From contig CAWAFH010000004.1 in NCBI GenBank assembly GCA_963781265.1, positions 1 through 64,000 of the forward strand: 64,000 bases of DNA, written 5' to 3'. A program made the translations under genes and the position numbers. How positions within the stretch are numbered: the first letter of the stretch is position 1; every line of letters starts with the position of its first letter. The stretch comes from WHSW01 sp963781265. Its GTDB lineage: Bacteria; Actinomycetota; Thermoleophilia; Solirubrobacterales; 70-9. This document shows positions 41,883 through 52,031 of the stretch, piece after piece. The notes beneath the pieces were generated by a model, which saw only the letters and a list, made by a program, of their open reading frames with translations, searched no databases and was not told the DNA's origin.

Positions 41883-42536
41883 TCAGGAGTCGGCGGTGAG
41901 CGCGGAGTCGCCACGGCCGTGGCGGCGCAGCGGCAGCGAGAAGCGTCCCGAGCCGCCGAGCAGGCGCTCGGCCTCGGCCAGGTCCTCCGGCGAGTTGACG
42001 TTGAAGAAGATCCGCGCGGGGTCGCCGAAGCGGGCGACCCGCTCCTCGGGGATCACGAACGGGTCGAGCGCCGCGACCGCGTCGCGCATCGAGGCGCCGG
42101 CCGCGAGCGCCTCCCCGAGCTGCTCGCCGACCGCCGGCGAGTAGCGCCCGAGCAGCGGCTCGAGCCTGCCGTTGATCTCGCAGACGGCGACCGGTTCCTC
42201 CAGCTGCGCGAGCCAGACCAGCAGCTTCGCCGGCACCAGCGGCATGTCGCAGGCGATTGCGACCACACCGCGCCCGGCGCTGGCGCCGAGCGCCGCGAGC
42301 ACCCCGGTCAGTGGATGGCGCGGCTCCGACGGCTCGGTCAGCACCCGGCAGTCGAGCTTGGGCAGCGGCGAGTCGGGCTTCGCGACGACGACCGGGTCGA
42401 GCCCGGCCGAGCCGACCGTCCCGACGACGCGCGCGACCAGCGGGCGGCTCGCGAGCTCGACCATCGCCTTGGGCTCGCCCATGCGGCTGCTCCGACCTCC
42501 CGCTAATACCGCGCCAACCGTCACTGGCCGTTTCAT
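41883..42536 (-). CDS. mobA: Molybdenum cofactor nucleotidyltransferase MobA
   Basis: This 217-residue protein links GMP to molybdopterin to form the bis-MGD precursor required by DMSO-reductase-family enzymes. The N-terminal nucleotide-binding loop is GAVLAGGRSSRMGEPKAMVE, and the metal site is in ACDMPLVPAKLL. FFNVNSPEDLAEAERLL is the standard C-terminal motif. It is divergent from moeA with 37 nt between. Confidence 0.9.
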   Translation of the reverse strand: MKRPVTVGAVLAGGRSSRMGEPKAMVELASRPLVARVVGTVGSAGLDPVVVAKPDSPLPKLDCRVLTEPSEPRHPLTGVLAALGASAGRGVVAIACDMPLVPAKLLVWLAQLEEPVAVCEINGRLEPLLGRYSPAVGEQLGEALAAGASMRDAVAALDPFVIPEERVARFGDPARIFFNVNSPEDLAEAERLLGGSGRFSLPLRRHGRGDSALTADS

Positions 42537-42573
42537 CTACCCAGTCTCGCACTGGATTAGCCTCCCGCCGGAA

Positions 42574-43812
42574 ATGTCGGCTGCCCCGCTCGAAATCGAC
42601 GCCGCCCGCCGACTGGTCGTCGAGCGTGCGACCGCGCTCGGCTCGGAGCCCGTCGCGCTCGCCGACGCGCTCGGCCGGACGCTCGCCGAGGACGTGGTCA
42701 GCGCCGACCCGGTGCCCGGCTTCGACAACTCGGCGATGGACGGCTACGCGGTCCGCGCCGCCGACACGGCCTCGACCCCGGTGAGCCTCGCGGTGGTCGA
42801 CGAGTCGCGCGCGGGCCACCCGGCCACGCGCTCGCTCGGCGCCGGCGAGGCGATCGCGATCTCGACCGGGGCGATGCTTCCCGACGGCGCCGACGCCGTC
42901 GTCCGCGTCGAGGACACCGACGGCGGGCGCGAGTCGGTCACGATTGAGGTCGGAGCGGCCGCGGGCACGGACGTCCGCCGCGCCGGGGAGGACATCGCGG
43001 CGGGCGAGCCCGTGCTCCGTTCCGGCGCGCAGATCGGTCCCGCCGAGGCCGGCGTGATCGCCTCGGTCGGGCGGGCCGAGGTCGCGTGCGCGCGGCGCCC
43101 GCGGGTCGCGGTGCTGACCACGGGCGACGAGCTCCAGCCCCCGGGTGAGCCGTTGGCCCCGGGCGCGATCCGCAACTCCAACGCGTTCGCCGTCGCCGGC
43201 CTCGCCGTCCGCGCCGGAGCGCAGCTCGCCGGGACCGCGATCGTCCGCGACACGCTCGATGCCACGCGCGAGGCACTCGCGGCAGCGCTCGAGGCCGACG
43301 TCGTCGTGGTCAGCGGCGGCGTCTCGGTCGGCGAGCACGACCACGTCCGCCCGGCGCTCGCCGAGCTCGGCGTCGAGCAGGTGTTCTGGCGCGTCGCGCT
43401 GCGCCCCGGCGCGCCGACGTACTTCGGGGTCAAGCAGCACCCGGCCACCTCCTCGGCCTCGTCCCCGGGCGTGCCGAAGCTCGTCTTCGGGTTGCCCGGC
43501 AATCCCGTCTCGGCGATGGTCACGTTCCTGTTGTTCGCGCGCCCCGCGATCCGGGCGATGCTCGGAGCCGGCGACGAGCGGCCGCGAGCCCGCGCCCGGC
43601 TCGCCGACGAGTATCCGGCGCTCGCGGCGCGGACCCAGCTCGTCCGCTGCCGCCTCGAGCTCGGCGACGACGGCTGGATCGCCTACCCGACCAAGGCGCA
43701 GGGCTCGCACGTCCTCACCTCGATGATCGGCGCGGACGCCCTCGCGATCGTTCCGCCCGCCGAGCGGCCGCACCCGGCCGGGACTTCGGTCGAGATCGAG
43801 CTGCTCTCGTAG
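42574..43812 (+). CDS. moeA: Molybdopterin molybdotransferase MoeA
   Basis: This 412-residue protein inserts molybdate into adenylated molybdopterin. Signature blocks are PGFDNSAMDGYAVRAADT, GEAIAISTGAMLPDGADAVV, the MoCF-binding loop VVVSGGVSVGEHDHV, and GLPGNPVSAMVTFLLFARPA. Domain IV lies at the C-terminus. Length matches the family. The ATG at 42574 leads MSAAPLEIDAARRLVVERA. It is followed 12 nt later by the triple-fusion gene. Confidence 0.95.
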   Translation: MSAAPLEIDAARRLVVERATALGSEPVALADALGRTLAEDVVSADPVPGFDNSAMDGYAVRAADTASTPVSLAVVDESRAGHPATRSLGAGEAIAISTGAMLPDGADAVVRVEDTDGGRESVTIEVGAAAGTDVRRAGEDIAAGEPVLRSGAQIGPAEAGVIASVGRAEVACARRPRVAVLTTGDELQPPGEPLAPGAIRNSNAFAVAGLAVRAGAQLAGTAIVRDTLDATREALAAALEADVVVVSGGVSVGEHDHVRPALAELGVEQVFWRVALRPGAPTYFGVKQHPATSSASSPGVPKLVFGLPGNPVSAMVTFLLFARPAIRAMLGAGDERPRARARLADEYPALAARTQLVRCRLELGDDGWIAYPTKAQGSHVLTSMIGADALAIVPPAERPHPAGTSVEIELLS

Positions 43813-43824
43813 GGGGCGCGTACG

Positions 43825-44976
43825 ATGGCGACGATGGAGGTCGAGGTCCGACTGTTCGCGATCCTGCGCGAGCGCGCCGGCACCGAGCGGCTCAGACTGG
43901 AGCTGCCCGCCGGGGCGACGGTCGCCGACGCGCTCGCGGCAGCCGCGCGCGAGCCCGGCCTCGACCAGCTGCTCGGCGCGCTGCCGGTGCGCGCGGCGCT
44001 GAACCGCGAGTACGTCGCGGAGGGAACCCCGATCGAGCCCGGCGACGAACTGGCGCTGATCCCGCCGGTGAGCGGCGGCGCGACCGCGCCGGCGAACGTC
44101 CGGGTCACCGAGGAGCCGCTCTCGATCGTCGCGCTCGCGAACTCGGTCGAGCGCCCGGGAGCCGGCGCGGTGGTGGTCTTCTGCGGCGTCACCCGCGAGG
44201 TTGAGAGCCTCGACTACGAGGCCTACGGCGAGATGGCGACCGAGCGGCTCGCCCGGATCGTCGACGAGTGCGCCGCCCGCCACGGGCTCGAGGCGGCGAC
44301 GGCGGAGCACCGGGTCGGGACGGTGCCGCTCGGCCAGCCGAGCGTCGTGGTCGCGGTCTCGGCCGCGCACCGCGAGGAGGCGTTCGCCGGCGCCCGCGAG
44401 ATCATCGACCGAGTCAAGGCCGAGGCGCCGATCTGGAAGCGGGAGGTCGAGGGCGCTGCCGCGGAGTGGGTCGAGGGCGCGGAACCGCCGCTCGACGACG
44501 CCGGCCGGCTCACCCACGTCGACGACTCGGGCAGCGCCCGGATGGTGGACGTCGGCGCCAAGGACGAGACCCAGCGCCGCGCCCGCGCCGAGGCGCGGCT
44601 GCGGATGTCGCCGGCGACCGCGGCGGCGCTCGCCCGCGGCGACGCGCCCAAGGGAGACGTGCTCGGGACGGCCCGGATCGCCGGCATCGGCGCCGCGAAG
44701 CGAACGGGCGAGCTGATCCCGCTCGCCCACCCCCTGGCGCTGGACTTCGTCGACGTGGAGGGCCGCGTCGATGCGGAAGCCGGCCTCGTGGAGCTCGCTG
44801 CCGAGGCCGGGGTCACCGCCCGCACCGGGGTCGAGATGGAGGCGATGACGGCCTGCGCGGTCGCGGCGCTGACCGTCTACGACATGGTCAAGGGGCTCGA
44901 GCGCGGGGTCTCGATCGAGTCGATCGAGCTGGTTTCGAAGAGCGGCGGTCGCAGCGGCGAGTGGACCCGGCCGTGA
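43825..44976 (+). CDS. MoaD-MoaE-MoaC fusion protein
   Basis: This 383-residue protein has three molybdopterin-synthesis units in one chain. MoaD (1-85) ends PPVSGG, and its Gly-Gly must be free for thiocarboxylate formation, so cleavage after G85 is expected. MoaE (about 93-225) carries its catalytic lysines K198 and K205 in VKAEAPIWKREVEG. MoaC (about 229-383) shows LTHVDDSGSARMVDVGAK, KRTGELIPLAHPL, GVEMEAMTACAV and VYDMVK; the usual Cys before HPL is Ala. A MoaD-MoaE fusion (MoaX) is known in mycobacteria, and adding MoaC is unusual. It follows moeA by 12 nt, and four 50-bp repeats begin at its stop. Confidence 0.9.
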   Translation: MATMEVEVRLFAILRERAGTERLRLELPAGATVADALAAAAREPGLDQLLGALPVRAALNREYVAEGTPIEPGDELALIPPVSGGATAPANVRVTEEPLSIVALANSVERPGAGAVVVFCGVTREVESLDYEAYGEMATERLARIVDECAARHGLEAATAEHRVGTVPLGQPSVVVAVSAAHREEAFAGAREIIDRVKAEAPIWKREVEGAAAEWVEGAEPPLDDAGRLTHVDDSGSARMVDVGAKDETQRRARAEARLRMSPATAAALARGDAPKGDVLGTARIAGIGAAKRTGELIPLAHPLALDFVDVEGRVDAEAGLVELAAEAGVTARTGVEMEAMTACAVAALTVYDMVKGLERGVSIESIELVSKSGGRSGEWTRP

Positions 44977-45173
44977 GGCGGAGCGAAGCGAAGCCGAGCC
45001 GCGCCGCCGTTGAGGCGCCTGTGTGAGGCGGAGCGAAGCGAAGCCGAGCCGCGCCGCCGTTGAGGCGCTTGGTGTGAGGCGGAGCGAAGCGAAGCCGAGC
45101 CGCGCCGCCGTTGAGGCGCCTTGTGTGAGGCGGAGCGAAGCGAAGCCGAGCCGCGCCGCCCTGGAGGCGCCGG
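44973..45173 (+). repeat. Four tandem copies of a 50-51 bp unit
   Basis: Copies begin at 44973, 45023, 45074 and 45125, each starting GTGAGGCGGAGCGAAGCG. They share almost the whole unit, and the last part of copy 4 is changed (CCCTGG for CCGTTG). The stop codon of the fusion gene lies in copy 1, and the mog ATG directly follows copy 4. Each unit can fold through GGCGG/CCGCC pairing. There are no spacers, so this is not CRISPR. Confidence 0.9.
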
Positions 45174-45668
45174 ATGGCTGAGTTCCCCGCGGCGGTCCTG
45201 ACGATCTCCAGCAGCCGCGACGAGTCCGACGACGAGAGCGGGCCGGCGCTCGCCGCCTATGCCGAGCGCCTTGGCGCCGAGCTGGTCGGCTCCGAGCTGG
45301 TCGCCGACGATCGCGGGCTGATCGCCGAACGACTGCGCCATTGGTGCGACGAGGTCGGCTGCGCGCTCGTCCTGACCACCGGCGGCACCGGCTTCGCGGC
45401 CGACGACGTAACCCCCGAGGCGACCCGCGACGTGATCGAGCGCGAGGCGCCCGGGTTCGCCGAGGCGATGCGCGACGCCTCCAAGCAGCACACCCCGATG
45501 TGGATGACCTCGCGCGCCGTCGCCGGCACCAGGGGTTTCAGCTTGATCGTCAACTTCCCCGGCAACCCGCCGGCGATCGAACAGGCCGGTGCCGCCCTGG
45601 AGCGCGCGATCCCGCATGCGATCGCGCTGCTCCAGGGCGGCGGTCCGGCCGCCTCCCATCACTCGTAG
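45174..45668 (+). CDS. mog: Molybdopterin adenylyltransferase (MogA/MoaB family)
   Basis: This 164-residue protein activates molybdopterin with ATP before MoeA inserts molybdate. The MoCF-binding motifs are VLTTGGTGFAADDVTPEAT and LIVNFPGNPPAIEQAGAAL. AVLTISSSRDESDDESGPAL is the usual N-terminus, where a Ser run replaces the more common DG. It closes the molybdenum island. Its last 10 bases overlap tail-to-tail with the FtsX gene on the other strand. Confidence 0.9.
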   Translation: MAEFPAAVLTISSSRDESDDESGPALAAYAERLGAELVGSELVADDRGLIAERLRHWCDEVGCALVLTTGGTGFAADDVTPEATRDVIEREAPGFAEAMRDASKQHTPMWMTSRAVAGTRGFSLIVNFPGNPPAIEQAGAALERAIPHAIALLQGGGPAASHHS

Positions 45669-48225
45669 TTGAGCGCCTCCAGGGCGTTCAGGCGAGCCGC
45701 GCGGCGGGCGGGCATCACCGCGGCGATCACCCCGGCGAGCGCCGCGATCACCGTGAACGCGACCAGCGAGCCGATCGGGAGGGCGAACCGGAGCCCCTCA
45801 TCGGCGAGGGCGACCGTCGCCAGGCCGGCCAAGAAGAGGCCGACCGCGATCCCGAGCACGGCGCCGATCAGCGACGTGATCAGGCTCTCGTGGCGGACCA
45901 TGCGCCGCACCTGTCGCCTGGTCATGCCGATCGCCTTGAGCATCCCGATCTCGCGGGTGCGCTCGACGACCGAGAGGGCCATCGTGTTGACGATCCCGAA
46001 CAGCGAGACGATCACCGCGAGCCCGAGCAGGACGTAGAAGATCGCCAGGATCTGGTCGACCCACTTCGACTGCTCGGAGGCGAACTCGTCCGCCGTCTGG
46101 ACCTCGACTGTCGGGAACCGCTGCAGCGCCCGGTCGAGCGCCGCCTGGGCGCCCGCGGAGTCGCCGCCCTCGACCTCGAGGAACCCGAACCGGTCGCGCT
46201 CCGCCGTGAACGCCGAGTCGAACGTCGTCATCGCCACCGTCACCTGGCCGAGGTTGAGGGCGTTGAACTTGTCCGGCTCGCTGATCCCGGCGACCTCGAG
46301 CTCGAGGCGCTCGCCACTCGGCGAGGCGACCTCGAAGCTGTCGCCGGTGGCCAGGTCATGGTCGGAGGCGAACTGCTTCGTGACCACGGCCTGGTCGTCG
46401 GCGAGCCCGGTCAGGGTCTCGTCCGAGCCCTGCTCCCAGTCCCAGCCGAGCACGTTCGTGATCGCGGCCGGATCGACGCCGTCGACGTTGGCGTCCTCGC
46501 CGAACGCCCGCGCCGGGCTCTGGACGATCCCGGTCGCGGTCTCGACCCCGGGGACGGCGGCCGCGGCGGCGGTCGCGTCCGGGTCGATCGGCGAGTAGCC
46601 GTCGGTGGCGACGACCGCGTAGTCCGCGCGAACCTGGTCGGTGAGCGCGCCCTCGGTCGACTCGCGCAGGCCGGCGCCGATCACGGTCACGAACGCGACC
46701 AGGGCGATCCCGATCATCAGCGACGCCGCCGTGCTCGCCGTGCGGCCCGGGTTGCGCATCGCGTTGCTGCGCGCCAGCGCCCCGGCGGAGCCGCCGACGC
46801 GGGCGCCGATCCGCCCGAGGGCGGAGGCGAGCGCCGGCACGATCCGCGGGGACAGCAGCGCGACGCCGACGAACAGCAGCAACGCGCCCGGGCCGAGCAT
46901 CCCCATCCGGGCGCCGATCTCGACGCCGGGGGCGAACAGCCCGAACCCGAGGATCGCGAGCGCGAACACCGTGATCGCGGCAGCGACCTTCGGCAGCCGG
47001 CGCCCGCCGCGCGAGCCGGCCGGCTCGGCGCCCTCGCGCATGATCTCAACGGGGGCGACGCGGGTGGCGCGCAGCGCCGGGCCGAGCCCGGCGAGCACGG
47101 TGACCACGATCCCGACGGTGAGCGCGACGATCACGGTCCGCGGCGCGAACACGGTCGCCGCCTGCGGCAGGTCGACGCCGGCCGAGGCCATCACGCTCGA
47201 CAGCCCCTTGGCGATCCCGAGGCCGGCGACCACGCCGACGACGGAGGCGATCGTCCCCAGGGCGAGCGCCTCGAGGACGACCGAGCGCAGAACCTGGCGC
47301 CGGGTCGCTCCGAGCGCGCGGGACAGCGCGAACTCACGCGAGCGCTGGGCGATCGTGATCGACAGCGTGTTGAAGATCGTGAAGGCTCCAACGAACACCG
47401 CGATCACGCCGAACGCGAGCAGTAGGTAACGGACGAAGCCGATGCCCTGCTTGAGACCGTCGAGCGTGAAGCGGTCCTGTTCCTCGGCGGACTGCACGGT
47501 GACGCCGTCCACCTGGTCGGCGATCCGGGCGCGCAGCTCGGCGGGCGGCACGCCGTCGCCGCCGACGAGGATCTCGTCGTAGGCGCCCGCCTTGTCGAAC
47601 AGTCGCTGCGCCTCGTCGAGGTCGAAGACGGCGAACGTCGCCGTGCCGATCGAGTCGACGTCGCCGAAGGTCGCGATCCCGGTGATCGCGAACTTCTCGG
47701 CCGGCCCGCGGCCCTGGATCTCGATCCGGTCGCCGATCCCGAGATCCTGCTTCTCCGCCGTCGCGGCGTCGATCACGACCTCCCGCGGACCGTCGGCGAA
47801 CTCACCCTCTGTGACCTTGAACGGGGTGAAGTCGGACGCCCCCGGCGTTTGCGAGTCGAGCCCGCCGCCGAAGTAGGGGCCGCCGCCGATCACGTTGCCG
47901 TCGGCGTCGATCATCTTCGCCTCGTCGGTGATGCTGCCCACCGCGAGGTCGACTCCGTCGACCGCGCGAACCCGGTCGAGCACCGATGCGTCGACCGTGG
48001 GCTGGGCTCCCGGCGACTCCTCGCGATCGACCGTGAACGCGGTCTTCGCGGTGACGACGGCGTCGGTGCCCGAGTACGAGGCGGTCGTCAGCTCCTCGGC
48101 CGCCTTTCCCATCGTGTCCGTGAGCGTGAAGGCACCGCTGACCATCGCCACGCCGAGCACGATCGCCAGCGAGGTGAGGATGGTCCGCATGCGGCGGCCG
48201 GTGATGCTTCTGATTGCGACCTTGG

Positions 48226-48229
<4 letters not shown>
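45659..48229 (-). CDS. MacB/FtsX-type ABC transporter permease
   Basis: This 856-residue membrane protein has two FtsX permease domains (about 270-385 and 735-850) and two large extracellular MacB-type parts. The first membrane helix follows MTKVAIRSITGRRMRTILTS, then comes VVSGAFTLTDTMGKAAEELT. Sequence FTIFNTLSITIAQRSREFAL and IVNTMALSVVERTREIGMLK are the permease signatures. With the ATPase encoded upstream it forms a mechanotransmission-type exporter for lipids, peptides or antibiotics. The substrate is unknown. Confidence 0.9.
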
Positions 48230-49056
<827 letters not shown>

Positions 49057-49082
49057 GGTGGTTCTCCTCGTGGTTGTCCGAT

Positions 49083-49535
49083 TCACGCGGCCGACGCGAG
49101 CGCCGTCCGCTGCTCGGCCGCGCGGGCGATCCGCCCGGCGGCTCCCTGAAGCGCTCCACCTGCCAGCAGCGCCTCGGTCGCCTTGGCGACCAGGCGCCCG
49201 CTGAGCCCGCCGCCGCGGCGAACCGCGACGGAGGCGGTGACCTCGGAACCGTCGGCGACGGGGGCGAGGTCGTAACGGACGTCGAGGCCGATCGGGCCCT
49301 TGGCGAAGAGCTCGAGACGCTCGGCGTCGGCGGCCTTGACCTCGACGTCGAAGCCGACGCTGAGGCCGCCGAGGCTGCCGTTGACGCGGGTGCGGGTCCC
49401 CGCCTGGAGCCTCGGGCCGGCGAGATCGGAGACCTCGAACGGGACCGGGGACCAGGTGCGAATCGCATCCGGATCGGTGAGCACGTCGAGCACCTGGTCG
49501 GGGCTCGCGGCGGTCTTTGTGCTGGCGGTGAACAT
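49083..49535 (-). CDS. SRPBCC (START-like) family protein
   Basis: This 150-residue helix-grip-fold protein reads TASPDQVLDVLTDPDAIRTW-like at the start, PVPFEVSDLAGPRLQAGTRT, then VNGSLGGLSVGFDVEVK, with a C-terminal helix GRLVAKATEALLAGGALQGA. Members bind lipids, polyketides or other hydrophobic ligands. It is first in the transcription unit before the ABC exporter (26-nt gap), so it may bind or sense the exported compound (inference). Confidence 0.75.
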   Translation of the reverse strand: MFTASTKTAASPDQVLDVLTDPDAIRTWSPVPFEVSDLAGPRLQAGTRTRVNGSLGGLSVGFDVEVKAADAERLELFAKGPIGLDVRYDLAPVADGSEVTASVAVRRGGGLSGRLVAKATEALLAGGALQGAAGRIARAAEQRTALASAA

Positions 49536-49701
49536 GGCCGCAAGCTTCGTTCGCCGGGGGCCGCGCGTCGTCCGCCTGAACGGCTATTCGCCGTCCCCGA
49601 AGCGGATGATCCTGGCCCGTGGGCGGGTCATCCTGAGGGAGGACGCCCGTCGTGCGCGAGGACGACGACAGGCACGAATCCCGGCGGTAGCCTGGCTCGC
49701 G

Positions 49702-50865
49702 ATGACCCCCGTACGCCGCTTTGGAGCCTGGATCCGCGCTCAGGAGCCGTTCCGCGTCGACGTCGCGGTCACGTTCCTGTTCCTGGTCGCCTGGGCGATC
49801 GAGGTGACGCTGCTCGCGGACAACGACGCCGACGAGAAGGCGGTCACCGCGATCTTCGGGGTGCTCGCGATCCTGCCGCTCGCCTGGCGCCGACGCGCGC
49901 CCCTGGTGACCCCGCTCGCGGTGGTGGCGGTCTGCGTCGCACAGGCGCCGTTCGACTCCTTCCTGGTCGACTCCTCGACCGTCCCCTTCATCGCCCTGTT
50001 CCTCGCGCTCTACTCGCTCGGGCGCTACGCGCAGGGGCGCGAGATGTGGGTGACCGCGCTGGTCTCGATCGGGGGCCTGATGCTCGCGCTGACCCTGGAG
50101 TCGCTGCCGTCGCCCGACGACGTGCTCTGGGTCACCTTCCTGCTCGGCGCCCCGCTGCTCGCCGGCCGCGCTCTGCGCAACCGCGCCCGCCTCAACGCCG
50201 AGCTGCGCCAGAAGGCCGAGCGCGCCGAGGCCGAGCGCGAGCAGCGCGCCCGCGAGGCGATCGAGGGCGAGCGTTCGCGGATCGCCTCCGAGTTGCAGGC
50301 GGTCGTCGCCAACGGCGTCAGCGCGATGGTCGTGCAGGCCGAGGCGGTGCCGAGGCTGCTCGAGGCCGGTGACCCCGGACGGGCCGCCGAGTCACTCTCG
50401 GTGATCGAGGAGACCGGCCGCGACGCGCTCACCGAGATGCGCCGCCTGCTGGGCGTCCTGCGCCGCGATGAGGACGGTGCCGAGCTCGCCCCGCAGCCGA
50501 CCCTGAGCCGGGCCGCGGCGCTCGTCCAGAGCTTCGGCGGCGACGGGATGCGGGTCGAGCTGGTGGTCGAGGGAGACGACCGCGAGCTCGCTCCGGGCGT
50601 CGACCTCGCCGCGTACCGCGTGCTCGAGCAGGGTCTCGCGGCGGCGCGCGAGGGCGAGGCGAGCGACGCCCGCGTGCTGATCCGTTACGCCGAGCGCGAG
50701 CTGGAGCTGCAGGTCAGCGACGATCGCGGCGCCGCGACCGCCGATCGGGCCGAACTCGCGGCCCTGCGTGAGCGACTCTCGATCTACGGCGGGGACCTGA
50801 GCGCCGGCGGGCGCGACGGTGGCGGCTTCGAGCTGCGCGCCCGCCTGCCGCGGGAGGCGTCGTGA
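49702..50865 (+). CDS. Degenerate NarL-type histidine kinase
   Basis: This 387-residue membrane protein has four or five N-terminal membrane segments, a coiled linker, and dimerisation and ATPase-like domains, but its active residues are missing. Where the next gene has RELHDVLAH, this one has SELQAVVAN, so the phosphoacceptor His is Gln (Q199). The N-box reads YRVLEQGLAAAREG in place of YRVIQEALTNSLKHA. It cannot act as a normal kinase and is probably a sensor partner of the intact kinase encoded next. The two genes overlap as GTGA. Confidence 0.85.
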   Translation: MTPVRRFGAWIRAQEPFRVDVAVTFLFLVAWAIEVTLLADNDADEKAVTAIFGVLAILPLAWRRRAPLVTPLAVVAVCVAQAPFDSFLVDSSTVPFIALFLALYSLGRYAQGREMWVTALVSIGGLMLALTLESLPSPDDVLWVTFLLGAPLLAGRALRNRARLNAELRQKAERAEAEREQRAREAIEGERSRIASELQAVVANGVSAMVVQAEAVPRLLEAGDPGRAAESLSVIEETGRDALTEMRRLLGVLRRDEDGAELAPQPTLSRAAALVQSFGGDGMRVELVVEGDDRELAPGVDLAAYRVLEQGLAAAREGEASDARVLIRYAERELELQVSDDRGAATADRAELAALRERLSIYGGDLSAGGRDGGGFELRARLPREAS

Positions 50866-52031
50866 GGGCCAGGTTGGCATCGCTTCGCGAGCGCGACAAG
50901 CGCGCGCTCGACCTCGCGCTTGCGGTTCTCGTCCTGGTCCTGATCGAGCTCGAGCTCACCTTCTCGTCGCTGCGCGAGGGCCCGCTGGTGCTCAACTGGT
51001 TGGTCTGGATCCCGGCGGGCGTCGCGCTCGCCTATCGCCGCAGCCACCCGGTGCTCGGGCTCAGCGTCTACCTGGCCGTGGCGACCGCGGCGACGGTCTG
51101 GCTCACCGGGCCGCCGGATCTCCTGTTCGCGGTCGTGGCGCTGATCGTGCTCGCCTACTCGGTCGGCGCCAACGCCGCCGGGCGAATGGCCTGGGTGGGG
51201 CTGGCGATCGGGGTCGGCGCCGTGGTCGCGGTCTCGATCGCCGAGAGCCCCAGCGACGTGTTCTTTCCGGTCACGTTCTTCTGCGTCGTCCCCTGGTTCG
51301 TCGGCAGGGTGATGCGCGGGCAGACGATGCTCGCGCGCGAGCTCGATGCGAAGGCCGAGCGCGCCGAGCACGAGCGCCGGGTCGGCGAGGCGCGCGCGAT
51401 CGCGGAGGAGCGTCGCCGGGTCGCGCGCGAGCTTCACGACGTGCTCGCCCACGACCTCAGCGTGATGGTGGTCCAGGCTTCCGCGGCGCGGCGGATCGCC
51501 GACCGCGAGCCCGATCGCGCGGCGGACGCGGCGCGCCTGATCGAGCGCACCGGCCGCGAAGCGCTGGCCGAGCTTCGCCATCTGTTCGGGCCGGTCCGCC
51601 GCGGCGAGGGCGAGGAGCTCGGCTCACCGGGGATCGCCGGTGTCAGACAGCTCACCCAACGAGCCCGTGACGCCGGACTCCCGGTGACGCTGCGGATCGA
51701 GGGCGAGCGGCGGCCGCTGCCGTCGGGCGTCGACCTGGCCGCCTACCGCGTGATCCAGGAGGCGCTGACCAACTCGCTCAAGCACGCCGGCCCCGCGCAG
51801 GCCGACGTGCTGGTGCGATATGACCCTGGCGCATTGACCCTCGAGATCAGCGACGACGGTGTCGGCCCGGACGCCAACCTGGAGCCGATCGCGGTCGGCG
51901 GCGGCCACGGGCTGGTTGGGATGCGCGAGCGCGTCGCGCTGTACGGCGGCGAGCTCGACGCGGGCCGCCGGCGCGGCGGCGGCTTCGCCGTGCGCGCCCG
52001 GCTCCCGCTCAACGGGGGCATCGGAGGATGA
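50862..52031 (+). CDS. NarL-type sensor histidine kinase
   Basis: This 389-residue kinase has four to five N-terminal membrane segments (LDLALAVLVLVLIELEL and others). The HisKA_3 region is VARELHDVLAHDLSVMVVQA with phosphoacceptor H192. The ATPase domain has N-box YRVIQEALTNSLKHA and a G-box in ISDDGVGPDANLEP and GGHGLVGMRERV. The signal is unknown. It overlaps both the degenerate kinase and the response-regulator gene (ATGA), so all three are made together. Confidence 0.9.
   Translation: MRARLASLRERDKRALDLALAVLVLVLIELELTFSSLREGPLVLNWLVWIPAGVALAYRRSHPVLGLSVYLAVATAATVWLTGPPDLLFAVVALIVLAYSVGANAAGRMAWVGLAIGVGAVVAVSIAESPSDVFFPVTFFCVVPWFVGRVMRGQTMLARELDAKAERAEHERRVGEARAIAEERRRVARELHDVLAHDLSVMVVQASAARRIADREPDRAADAARLIERTGREALAELRHLFGPVRRGEGEELGSPGIAGVRQLTQRARDAGLPVTLRIEGERRPLPSGVDLAAYRVIQEALTNSLKHAGPAQADVLVRYDPGALTLEISDDGVGPDANLEPIAVGGGHGLVGMRERVALYGGELDAGRRRGGGFAVRARLPLNGGIGG

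Noticed and set aside
44973..45173. CRISPR array
   Set aside because: The four units are directly adjacent with no unique spacers, and there are no cas genes.
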